NCBI RefSeq assembly: GCF_001742165.1
Contig: NZ_CP016444.1
Coordinates: 62,001 to 126,000 of the forward strand
DNA from: Burkholderia stabilis
GTDB lineage: Bacteria > Pseudomonadota > Gammaproteobacteria > Burkholderiales > Burkholderiaceae
Length of the DNA stretch: 64,000 nt
Direction: 5' to 3'
Shown here: positions 42,444-50,141 of the stretch, piece by piece
Layout: each line of letters opens with the position of its first letter
Position numbering within the stretch: the stretch's first letter is position 1
Notes under the pieces: generated by a model
What the model saw: the letters and a program-made list of their open reading frames with translations, nothing else
The model's database searches: none
Told to the model about the DNA's origin: nothing
Position numbers and translations under genes: made by a program

Positions 42444-43661
42444 CTAGGGAAACACTGATCAATTCGGCTTGGCGGTCATCGCTGACGAGGCCAAGGGCGT
42501 TGTAGAAAGAAGCTCACGGAACGGACCCACGACGATGCAGCGGCAGATCGGTTTTGCGGAAGCGGAAAGTGCGGGCAAGAAGCGGGTGACCAAGCGTCAA
42601 CGCTTTCTGGCCGAGATGGAGAAGGTCGTCCCTTGGTCGCGGCTGCTGTCGGTGATCGGGCCGTATTACCCGAAGGGCGAGCGTGGCCGGCCGCCGATTG
42701 GCCTGGAACGGATGCTGCGGATCTACTTGCTGCAGCAGTGGTACGGGTTGTCGGACGAAGGGCTTGAAGATGCGCTCTACGACAGCATCGCGATGCGCGC
42801 CTTCGCGGGCATCGACCTGGCGCGCGAGAACGTGCCGGACGCCACCACGCTGTTGAAATTCCGGCGCCTGCTGGTCGAGCACGCACTGACGCGAAAGCTG
42901 TTCGACGAGATCGGCATCGAGTTGTGCGAGCGCGGGCTGATGATGAAGGAAGGCACGCTGGTGGATGCGACGATCTTCGAGGCTGCGCCGTCCACGAAGA
43001 ACGCCGGGAAGAGCCGTGACCCGGAGATGCATCAGACGAAGAAGGGCAACGACTGGTATTTCGGCATGAAGGCCCATGTCGGCGTCGACGCCGACTCGGG
43101 TCTGGTGCATAGCGTGGTCACCACGGCGGCCAACGAGCCGGACGTATCGCAGGCCCACGCCCTGCTGCACGGTCATGAGCAGGAAGCGTTTGGCGATGCG
43201 GGCTACACCGGCGTGGACAAGCGCGAGGAGATGAAGGGCAAGACGGTGAAGTGGCACGTGGCGCTCAAGCGCGGAAAGATCAGGGCGATGCAGGAAGGTC
43301 CGCTGAAGGACCTCGTGATCGCGGTCGAGCGAACCAAGGCGCAGATCCGCGCCCGGGTCGAGCATCCGTTTCATGTCGTGAAGAACCTGTTTCGTCATCG
43401 CAAGGTGCGCTACAAGGGTCTAGCCAGGAACACGGCACAGCTGTTCAGTCTGTTCGCGCTGGCGAACCTGGTGATCGCGAAAAATCAGCTGTTGTCGACT
43501 CATGGGAGCAATCCGTCATGTGTGTGAAAAACGCGGGAAGTGAGGCCCGAATACGAGCGAAACTCACCTCGCATGTCGTCAAATTCCTACGTCAATCTGA
43601 AAATTGCAACCTGCCTCGTCCGTTATGCGGACGACAGGCTCATTGATCAGCGTTTCCCTAG
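42444..43661 (+). mobile_element. complete IS5-family insertion sequence with CTAG target duplication
   Basis: The element (42448-43657, 1210 bp) has near-perfect terminal inverted repeats: GGGAAACACTGATCAAT at the left and, reverse-complemented, GGGAAACGCTGATCAAT at the right, one mismatch. It is flanked on both sides by CTAG (42444-42447 and 43658-43661), the 4-bp target duplication typical of IS5-subgroup elements (YTAR). It carries one intact transposase gene. It lies in the divergent intergenic region between the oxygenase and MFS genes, so the insertion is recent and could have changed their expression. Confidence 0.9.
42535..43527 (+). CDS. IS5-family transposase
   Basis: 330 residues from MQRQIGFAEAESAGKKRV. 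DDE transposase: N-terminal DUF772-type domain ('YPKGERGRPPIGLERMLRIY', 'QQWYGLSDEGLEDALYDSIA', 'DATTLLKFRRLLVEHALTRK'), then the catalytic part with 'EGTLVDATIFEAAPSTKN' (first D), 'AFGDAGYTGVDKR' (second D) and 'RVEHPFHVVKNLFRHRKVRY' (E with downstream Arg). It is full length without frameshift, so the element may be active. An in-frame start at 42469 is possible but lies close to the terminal repeat. Confidence 0.95.
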   Translation: MQRQIGFAEAESAGKKRVTKRQRFLAEMEKVVPWSRLLSVIGPYYPKGERGRPPIGLERMLRIYLLQQWYGLSDEGLEDALYDSIAMRAFAGIDLARENVPDATTLLKFRRLLVEHALTRKLFDEIGIELCERGLMMKEGTLVDATIFEAAPSTKNAGKSRDPEMHQTKKGNDWYFGMKAHVGVDADSGLVHSVVTTAANEPDVSQAHALLHGHEQEAFGDAGYTGVDKREEMKGKTVKWHVALKRGKIRAMQEGPLKDLVIAVERTKAQIRARVEHPFHVVKNLFRHRKVRYKGLARNTAQLFSLFALANLVIAKNQLLSTHGSNPSCV

Positions 43662-44005
43662 GAGACCGTCACCGCATTTCGAAATGATATTAATTCGATT
43701 GCAAACAAAAATAATCGATATAAGTTCAGCAACGCGGCAGGCGTCGCGCGCATCGATCATGCCGGCCCTTTAACACAAATTCTTGTTAAAAAATCGCTGG
43801 TTATTATTTGTATTCGCTAGCGGGTCGATGCTAGTTTTCTGTCGGATTCGACGACGCGGCTGGCCCTCGACCGGCAGCCCGCCCCTTTCCTCCGCGATAC
43901 GGAAACCCGCCAGATGAAACGATGCCGTCCGCCGCGCCGCTCCTTCCACTCCGATGCATCGTTGCCGGTGCGCCCGCTCTCGCGCCCCACACGCCGGGGG
44001 CAGCG
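43662..44005. promoter_or_regulatory. AT-rich promoter region of the MFS/ATP-grasp operon
   Basis: About 340 bases right of the IS element, strongly AT-rich between 43680 and 43830, including TTTAACACAAATTCTTGTTAAA, an imperfect palindrome. Before the IS inserted, this and 42356-42443 formed one divergent promoter region for the oxygenase/SBP and MFS/ATP-grasp transcripts. No gene is supported here. Confidence 0.45.
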
Positions 44006-45439
44006 ATGAGCGAACGCGCTCCGGCGCTCGATCACGCACTGGCCGCCGACACGGCGCCACGCGGCACGTCGCTGCGCGCGATCTTCCCGACCATCGCGGC
44101 CGCGAGCTTAGGCTTCGCGATCGTCCAGCTCGACGTGACCGTCGTCAACGTCGCGATTCCGAGCCTCGGCCATTCATTCGGGTCGAGCGTCCACGGACTG
44201 CAGTGGATCGTCGATGCGTACACGCTGTCGTTCGCCGCGCTGCTGCTGACGTCCGGCACGCTGGCCGATCGCTTCGGCAGCCGCCGGCTGTTCGCCCACG
44301 GCCTCGCGCTGTTCCTGCTGGCGTCGCTCGGCTGCGCGCTCGCACCGTCGCTGGCGGCGCTGATCGCCGCGCGTGTCGCGCAGGGCGTCGGCGCCGCGAT
44401 GATCCTGCCGACGTCGCTCGCGCTCATCACGCACGCTTGCGCGAACAACACGGCCGCACGCGTGAAGGCCGTCGCGTGGTGGAGCGCGACGGGCGGCGCG
44501 ATCAGCGCGGCCGGGCCGACGCTCGGCGGGCTGCTGATCGATACGCTCGGCTGGCGCGCGATCTTCTTCATCAACCTGCCGATCTGCGTGATCGGGCTGT
44601 GGCTCACGCTGCGCCACGTGCGGGATTCGGTCGCCGCGCGCACGCGGCTGTTCGATCCGGCCGGCCAGATCGTCGCTGTGCTCGTGCTCGGACTGCTGAC
44701 GGGCGGGATCATCCGTGCCGGCGCGCACGGGCCGGGCGACCCGTATGCAGCGGGCGCGCTGGCCGCGTCGGTCGTGCTCGGCGTGCTGTTCGTCGCGATC
44801 GAACGGCGCGTCGCCGCGCCAATGCTGCAGCTCGCGTTCTTCCGGATCGCGCGGGTGCCGGGCACGCTCGCGATCGGCGCGATCACGAATGCCGCGTTCT
44901 ACGGGCTGCTCTTCTCGCTCAGCCTCTATTTCCAGAGCGGGCGCGGTTTCACGGCGACCGAATCGGGGCTCGCGCTCGCGCCGCTCACGATCATCATGTT
45001 CGCCAACATCGCCAGTGCGCGCCTCGCCGTGCGGTACGGGTTCCGCGCGACCGTCATCGTCGGCCTCGCCGTATCGCTCGCCGGGTACGTGTGGCTGTGG
45101 CAGACGCTCGGCACGCACACGCCGTATGCGCTGCTCGCGCCGGGGCTCGCCGCGATGGCGATCGGCGGCGGCATCGCGATTCCCGCGCTGACGTCGACGA
45201 TGCTGGCCAGCGTCGAGGCCGGCCGCTCGGCCACGGCTTCCGCGATCCTGAACACCGCGCGCCAGGTGGGCGCCGCCGTCGGCGTCGCGGCACTCGGCGC
45301 GCTGGTCGCGGGCCAGGGCCCGGCGATCGTGGCCGGCGCGGCGCGCGCGTTCGCCATCGCGGCGACGCTCGTCGCCGTCTGCATCGTGCTGGCCGCACGC
45401 TGGCCCGGCGACGCACCCGGCGCCGGCACGCGGGCCTGA
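44006..45439 (+). CDS. MFS efflux transporter (DHA2/EmrB-QacA type)
   Basis: 477 residues from MSERAPALDHALAADTAPRG, about 14 membrane helices. Typical drug:H+ antiporter motifs: 'IVQLDVTVVNVAIPSLGHSF' (motif D1), 'LLTSGTLADRFGSRRLF' (motif A), 'RVAQGVGAAMILPTSLALIT' (motif B) and 'WWSATGGAISAAGPTLGGLL' (motif C). It exports a small molecule with proton uptake. First gene of the plus-strand arm of the cluster, 51 bases before the first ATP-grasp gene, so probably exporter and self-resistance for its product. An upstream start at 43922 is possible but less likely. Confidence 0.9.
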   Translation: MSERAPALDHALAADTAPRGTSLRAIFPTIAAASLGFAIVQLDVTVVNVAIPSLGHSFGSSVHGLQWIVDAYTLSFAALLLTSGTLADRFGSRRLFAHGLALFLLASLGCALAPSLAALIAARVAQGVGAAMILPTSLALITHACANNTAARVKAVAWWSATGGAISAAGPTLGGLLIDTLGWRAIFFINLPICVIGLWLTLRHVRDSVAARTRLFDPAGQIVAVLVLGLLTGGIIRAGAHGPGDPYAAGALAASVVLGVLFVAIERRVAAPMLQLAFFRIARVPGTLAIGAITNAAFYGLLFSLSLYFQSGRGFTATESGLALAPLTIIMFANIASARLAVRYGFRATVIVGLAVSLAGYVWLWQTLGTHTPYALLAPGLAAMAIGGGIAIPALTSTMLASVEAGRSATASAILNTARQVGAAVGVAALGALVAGQGPAIVAGAARAFAIAATLVAVCIVLAARWPGDAPGAGTRA

Positions 45440-45490
45440 CCGGCGCCGTCGTCAATCCTTCAACCGATCCCACAGCCGAGCGAGGAATCC

Positions 45491-46759
45491 ATGCAGCATC
45501 GCTTCATCGATACCGTCCTGATCGTCGACGGCGCGTCGACGGCCGCCTATCTGGCGCCCGCGTTTCGCGCGTACGGCATTCGTTGCGCGCACGTGATCAG
45601 CGACCCCGACCTGCCGGAAATCTACTGGAACCAGTTCGTCCCGTCCGACTACATTCGCCAGGTCCAGCATCGCGGCGATATCGACGCGACGCTCGCGCAG
45701 CTCGCCGACCTTCGGATCGGCGCGGTGCTGCACGGCCTCGACGCGGCGCTCGAACTGGCCGATACGCTGGCCGAGCGGCTCGACGTGCCGTATCGCAACC
45801 CGCTCGCGACGTCGGCCGCGCGGCGCGACAAGTTCGTGATGAACGAGCGCATCCGCCAGGCGGGCCTGCGCGCACCGGCGCATTTCCACAGCACGTCGGT
45901 CGACGAAGCGCTCGAATGGGCGCGTGCGCACGGCACGCTGCCGCTCGTGGTGAAGCCGGCGCGCAGCGCGGGCGTGGCCGGCGTGAAGATCTGCCGGACG
46001 CTCGCGCAGGTGGAGGCCGCCGCGCGCGACGTGCTCGCCACCCGTTCGCTGTACAACCAGCCGAACGACGACATCGTGATCCAGAGCTATTCCGAGGGGC
46101 AGGAATACATCGTCGATTCGGTGTCGTTCGAGGGCCGCCATCGCGTGGTCAGCCTGTGGGAAGTGCACCGCGACCGCACGCACGCGCCGCGGCTCGACAA
46201 GATGCTGGTGCTGAACCACGCCGACCCGCGCTACGCGCCGCTGCTCGAATACGCGGCCAACGTGCTCGACGCACTCGACGTGCGGTACGGGCCGACCCAT
46301 CTCGAACTGTTCGATACGGCCGACGGCCCGACGATCGTCGAGCTGAACGCGCGGCTGCACGGCAGCCTCGACCCGCGGCTGACGAGCGCGGTCAGCGGCG
46401 AGAATCACGTGTCGGCCGCCGTCGAGGCCGTGCTTCATCCTGAGCGGCTGTTCGGCGAAGTCGCCGCGCCGACGGATTTTCGCGGCTACTGCGGGCATGT
46501 GCTGCTGCTGTCGTCGCGCAACGGCGTGCTCCGGCAGGACTTCACGTGGCAGGCGATCCAGGCGCTGCCGTCGTTCGTCGGCCTCAAGCAATGGATCAAG
46601 GTGGGCGACACGCTGCGCGTGACCACGGATCTCCAGACGGCGCTCGGCACGGTCGGCCTCTACAGCCCGACGTTCGAGCGGTTGCTAGAAGATTGCCGGC
46701 GCATCCGGGAAATCGAGGCCGATTTCTTCGCCGACGAACGCGCCGTCGCGCCGGCCTAG
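45491..46759 (+). CDS. ATP-grasp ligase A (amino acid/peptide ligase-like)
   Basis: 422 residues. ATP-grasp protein of the L-amino acid ligase/carbamoyl-phosphate-synthase-like type. N-terminal pre-ATP-grasp domain 'TVLIVDGASTAAYLAPAFRA'; then the ATP-binding Lys in 'LPLVVKPARSAGVAGVKICR', 'DDIVIQSYSEGQEYIVDSVS' and Mg-ligand region 'YGPTHLELFDTADGPTIVEL' followed by 'NARLHGSLD'. A C-terminal domain of ~100 residues follows. Such enzymes activate a carboxylate as acyl phosphate and form an amide bond. GAGGAAT precedes the start. Its neighbours suggest dipeptide or modified amino acid synthesis. Confidence 0.85.
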   Translation: MQHRFIDTVLIVDGASTAAYLAPAFRAYGIRCAHVISDPDLPEIYWNQFVPSDYIRQVQHRGDIDATLAQLADLRIGAVLHGLDAALELADTLAERLDVPYRNPLATSAARRDKFVMNERIRQAGLRAPAHFHSTSVDEALEWARAHGTLPLVVKPARSAGVAGVKICRTLAQVEAAARDVLATRSLYNQPNDDIVIQSYSEGQEYIVDSVSFEGRHRVVSLWEVHRDRTHAPRLDKMLVLNHADPRYAPLLEYAANVLDALDVRYGPTHLELFDTADGPTIVELNARLHGSLDPRLTSAVSGENHVSAAVEAVLHPERLFGEVAAPTDFRGYCGHVLLLSSRNGVLRQDFTWQAIQALPSFVGLKQWIKVGDTLRVTTDLQTALGTVGLYSPTFERLLEDCRRIREIEADFFADERAVAPA

Positions 46760-46763
46760 CGCG

Positions 46764-46778
46764 GCGGGCGTTGCCCGC
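46764..46778. terminator. hairpin between convergent ATP-grasp A and LysR genes
   Basis: GCGGGC-GTT-GCCCGC is a perfect 6-bp stem with a tight loop, placed in the 32-base gap between two convergent genes. No T-run, but the position fits a bidirectional terminator. Confidence 0.45.
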
Positions 46779-46791
46779 GCGCGTGCTGACG

Positions 46792-47667
46792 CTAGCGCGC
46801 GAGCAGCGCGCCTGCCTGCCGGCCCAGCACCGCGCGCAATGCGTCGAGTTCGGGCAGCGCGAGCGCGTCCTCGGGCGTGACGAGATAGGTCGTCACGCTG
46901 TCGAGATCGTCGAACGCGTGCGTGCGCAGTTCCTTGCGCGCCACGTGCTCGGTCGTGATCCGCTTCGGCAGGATCGCGACGCCCATGCCGGCCGCCACGC
47001 AGCCGAGAATCGCGCCGAACGTGCCGAACGACGACACCGATTCGATCGCGAAACCGCGCGCCTTCAGCCAGTGCTCGGCGACCGCGCGATACGGGCAGCC
47101 GTCGTGAAACGCGAGCAGCCGCACCGAATTGTCGGCCAGCAACTGCCGGCGCGTGACCGTGACCGCGCTCACGAGCACCATCTCCTCGGCGAACGCGGGC
47201 GCGTAGCGCAACCCGGGCCGGACGACCGCGCGCGCGGTGAGCGCAGCGTCGATCCGGCCGCGCAGCAACGCGTCGGCCAGGTCGGGCTCGCTGCCGATCT
47301 GCACCGCCAGGCCGAGCGCCGGATCGCGTTCCTTCAATGCGGCGGCGAGCGCCGGCAGTCGGGTGGCCGCCGTACTTTCCATCGAGCCGAGCCGGAAGCT
47401 GCGCGCGACCGGCGTCTCGCGCACCACCTGCGTCGCTTCGTCGACGAGGCGCAGGATACGGTCGCAATACGGGATCAGCCGGCGCCCGGCTTCGTTCAGC
47501 ACCAGCCGCTTGCCGTGCCGGTCGAACAGCGGCGCGTCGAGCGATTCCTCGAGCTGGCGCAGCCGCGCGGTTACGTTCGACTGCGTACAGCCCAGCCGTT
47601 CGGCCGCGCGCAACGCGCTGCCTTCCTGAACGACGGCCCGGAAGGTTTCGAGCAGAGGTATGTTCAT
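46792..47667 (-). CDS. LysR family transcriptional regulator
   Basis: 291 residues. N-terminal winged HTH: 'IPLLETFRAVVQEGSALRAA', 'ERLGCTQSNVTARLRQLEES', 'LFDRHGKRLVLNEAGRRLIP'. The C-terminal ligand domain begins 'ARSFRLGSMESTAATRLPAL', with 'GSEPDLADALLRGRIDAALT' and 'VAAGMGVAILPKRI'. It resembles the small-molecule-sensing LysR subgroup that controls divergent transporters. It is divergent from the BASS-type transporter (122 bases) and convergent with ATP-grasp A, so it probably controls the right arm of the cluster. Confidence 0.93.
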   Translation of the reverse strand: MNIPLLETFRAVVQEGSALRAAERLGCTQSNVTARLRQLEESLDAPLFDRHGKRLVLNEAGRRLIPYCDRILRLVDEATQVVRETPVARSFRLGSMESTAATRLPALAAALKERDPALGLAVQIGSEPDLADALLRGRIDAALTARAVVRPGLRYAPAFAEEMVLVSAVTVTRRQLLADNSVRLLAFHDGCPYRAVAEHWLKARGFAIESVSSFGTFGAILGCVAAGMGVAILPKRITTEHVARKELRTHAFDDLDSVTTYLVTPEDALALPELDALRAVLGRQAGALLAR

Positions 47668-47789
47668 ATCACTTTCTCTTGTTACTGATTCAGTTTATAT
47701 CATTTTACTTCGCCATTCATCCGGATTAGCCTAGCGGATATCCCGTACCGGACGGCCCTTTTCCGAGGAATCCGCATGCGCTCCGCTGT

Positions 47790-48779
47790 TTGCCCCGGCT
47801 TCACTTCCGTTCGTCGCCGCCGCGCGGCTTGCCCGTGCGCGCGCTGATCGCCGCAACGGTGCGGCGCGGCCCGACCGTGCTCGCCTGCGGCGTCGGCCTC
47901 GGGCTGCTGGTGCCGCCACTCGCGGATATCGCCCGGCCGCTGATGCCCGTCACCGTGTTCCTGTTCGTGCTCGGCACGCTGCTGCGCGTCGAGCCGAGCG
48001 CCGTGCGCGCGGTGGCGCGGCGGCCCGCCGTGTCGCTGCTGCTGCCTGCCGCGACGATGATCGTGTGCCCGGTCGCGCTCGGCATCGCGGCGCGGCTCGC
48101 GGGCATGCCGTACGACTGGGTCGTCGCGCTGGTGATCGCCTACTGCGCGCCGCCGTCGAGCGGCACGTCGACGATCGCGCGCATGCTGTCGCTCGACGCA
48201 AGCGTCGCGCTCGTCGCGACCCTCGCGTCGATGGTGTTCGTTCCGGTCACCGCGCCGCTACTGACCGCGTGGTTCAGCCACGACGCGGCCGTGTCGATTT
48301 CGCCGTTGAATCTCGCGTTGCGGCTCGCGCTGCTGATCGGCAGCGCCGAGGGCATCGCGCTGCTCGTGCGCCGGTTCGCCGGCTCGCGGCTCGACCGCTA
48401 CGCGACGCCCATCGACGCGATCGTCGTCGTCGCGCTGCTGGTGTTCGCGCTCGGTACGATGGCCGGCATGCAGCAGTCGATCATCGACGCGCCGCATCGC
48501 GCGCTGACGGCGATCGCACTCGCATTCGCCGTCAACGCGGGTTTCCAGATCATCGCGTACGGGCTCACGCCCGGCGACGTCCGCACGCGGCTCAATGTCG
48601 CGCTGATCGTCGCCAATCGCAACGTCGGCCTGATGTGGGCCGCGCTCGGGCTTGCCGCGACACCGACGATGGCGCTCGTGTTCACGTGCGCGCAGTTGCC
48701 GATCTACACGCTGCCGCGCGTCGTCCAGCACCTGCTGCCGCGCCTCGAAGCGCAGCGCCTGCGCCGGCGCGCGCGATAG
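47790..48779 (+). CDS. BASS-like (bile acid:sodium symporter / arsenite carrier fold) transporter
   Basis: About 315-329 residues, around 9-10 membrane helices. BASS-type pattern: 'LIPLMPVTVFLFVLGTLLR'-like first helices, 'VALVIAYCAPPSSGTSTIAR' in the ion-binding crossover region and 'LIVANRNVGLMWAALGLAAT' in the second inverted half. It could take up a precursor or export the product. The start is unclear: the open frame begins with TTG at 47790, GTG 47835 gives a better N-terminus, while a good GAGGAA plus ATG (47776) lies in a different frame, hinting at a frameshift or sequence error near the 5' end. Upstream of ATP-grasp B by 47 bases. Confidence 0.75.
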   Translation: MPRLHFRSSPPRGLPVRALIAATVRRGPTVLACGVGLGLLVPPLADIARPLMPVTVFLFVLGTLLRVEPSAVRAVARRPAVSLLLPAATMIVCPVALGIAARLAGMPYDWVVALVIAYCAPPSSGTSTIARMLSLDASVALVATLASMVFVPVTAPLLTAWFSHDAAVSISPLNLALRLALLIGSAEGIALLVRRFAGSRLDRYATPIDAIVVVALLVFALGTMAGMQQSIIDAPHRALTAIALAFAVNAGFQIIAYGLTPGDVRTRLNVALIVANRNVGLMWAALGLAATPTMALVFTCAQLPIYTLPRVVQHLLPRLEAQRLRRRAR

Positions 48780-48826
48780 CCGGCGCGCGGCGCGCTCCCT
48801 CTTTCGCCCTCGATCAAGGACTCTCC

Positions 48827-50044
48827 ATGAAGCGACTCATCGTGATAGGCGCCCGCGCCACCGGCAGCAGCATTGCGCTCGTGCGCGCCGCGCTCGCACG
48901 GCAATTTGCCGTGACCGTCATCACCGCGCCCGGCCATCACCTCGACGGCGCGTTTCCCGACGGCGTCGAGACGGTCAACCTCGCGCCCGATGCCGGCCAG
49001 CTCGCCGGCTGGCTGCGCACGCGCTTTGCGGACGAGATCGGCACGTTGCGCGTGACGACCGCGCACGACACCTATGCGCGCACCGCCGCGTGGGTCGCCG
49101 ACGCGCTCGGCCTGCCCGGCCCTGATGCGCGGCACGTCGCGCACGCGGTATCGAAGTCGAACCAGAAGGCGTTGCTCGCCGAGCACGGCATTCCGGCCGC
49201 GCAATTCGTCGCGGGCACGCTGGCCGCGCCGGCGGCGCTCGCGGCGGCGGCCGATCCGTTGCGCTTTCCGGTCGTCGTGAAGCCGTCGGAAGGCTCGGCG
49301 AGCGACGGCGTCAGGCGCTGCGAGGACATCGCCGAAGTGCGCGCGCAGCTCGATGCGCTGGCCGCCGCCCACGGCGATGCGCAGTCGCTCGCGACCGAAC
49401 GCGTCGTCGTCGAGGAATTCCTGAGCGGCAGCGAGTACTGCGTCGAGTATTTCGACGGTCGATACGTCGGCGCGCTGCGCAAGCTGAAGCGGCATGGCGC
49501 CGGCTTTCTCGAACGCGGCTATACGTCCGAACTCGACCTCGATGCCGACACGCTGCGCGCGCTGATCGACGTCGGTACGCGCGCGACCGCCGCGGCCGGG
49601 CTCACGTGGGGGCCCGTGCATCTCGACTGCATCGTGCACGGCGGCGTGCCGCACGTGATCGAACTGAACCCGCGCATCGCGGGCAGCTTCATCTGCGACA
49701 TCGTGCGCGACGGGTACGGCTTCAACGTCGTCGAAGCATTGCTCGACAAGCTCGACGGGCGTGACGTGGCGATCCCCGATCTGTTCGAGCCGCACGCGTA
49801 TGCGCGCGCCGAATTCCTGCTCGACAGCGACCCTCGCGCGTGGCGTTTCGCACAGGCCGGCGAAATCGACGACGGCGCGGTCACGATCAGCTACGGGCCG
49901 CAAGTGCTGCCCGACCGCGAACGGCGCGCGTTTCTTTACGTGCGTGTCGCGCTGCCGGCCGCGCACGATGCACACGGGGCGCCCGGGTCTCCCGGCGCAG
50001 CCGCCCGTAGCGACAACGCCGCCCGGCCGACCGTTTCCGGCTGA
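48827..50044 (+). CDS. ATP-grasp ligase B (amino acid/peptide ligase-like)
   Basis: 405 residues from MKRLIVIGARATGSSIALVR. A second, distinct ATP-grasp enzyme: 'VSKSNQKALLAEHGIPAAQF', ATP-binding Lys in 'RFPVVVKPSEGSASDGVRRC', 'VVVEEFLSGSEYCVEYFDGR' and the metal-binding 'WGPVHLDCIVHGGVPHVIEL' followed by 'NPRIAGSFICDIV'. It is closer to the L-amino acid alpha-ligase type (BacD/RizA-like) than ligase A, by my reading. AAGGACTCTCC precedes the start. Two ATP-grasp enzymes in one locus suggest two amide bonds, or a dipeptide followed by a further coupling. Product unknown. Confidence 0.85.
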   Translation: MKRLIVIGARATGSSIALVRAALARQFAVTVITAPGHHLDGAFPDGVETVNLAPDAGQLAGWLRTRFADEIGTLRVTTAHDTYARTAAWVADALGLPGPDARHVAHAVSKSNQKALLAEHGIPAAQFVAGTLAAPAALAAAADPLRFPVVVKPSEGSASDGVRRCEDIAEVRAQLDALAAAHGDAQSLATERVVVEEFLSGSEYCVEYFDGRYVGALRKLKRHGAGFLERGYTSELDLDADTLRALIDVGTRATAAAGLTWGPVHLDCIVHGGVPHVIELNPRIAGSFICDIVRDGYGFNVVEALLDKLDGRDVAIPDLFEPHAYARAEFLLDSDPRAWRFAQAGEIDDGAVTISYGPQVLPDRERRAFLYVRVALPAAHDAHGAPGSPGAAARSDNAARPTVSG

Positions 50045-50141
50045 CTCACGGCTCACGCACGGCTGACTCACCGCCGGCACGCGATACGACCGGCGCCGGC
50101 CCGTGCCGATCGTTTTCCCGATCCATCCCGATTCCTTCACC

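Noticed and set aside
48065..48826. N-terminal extension of ATP-grasp B across the BASS-type gene
   Set aside because: The frame is a shadow of the transporter; a good ATG with Shine-Dalgarno starts at 48827.
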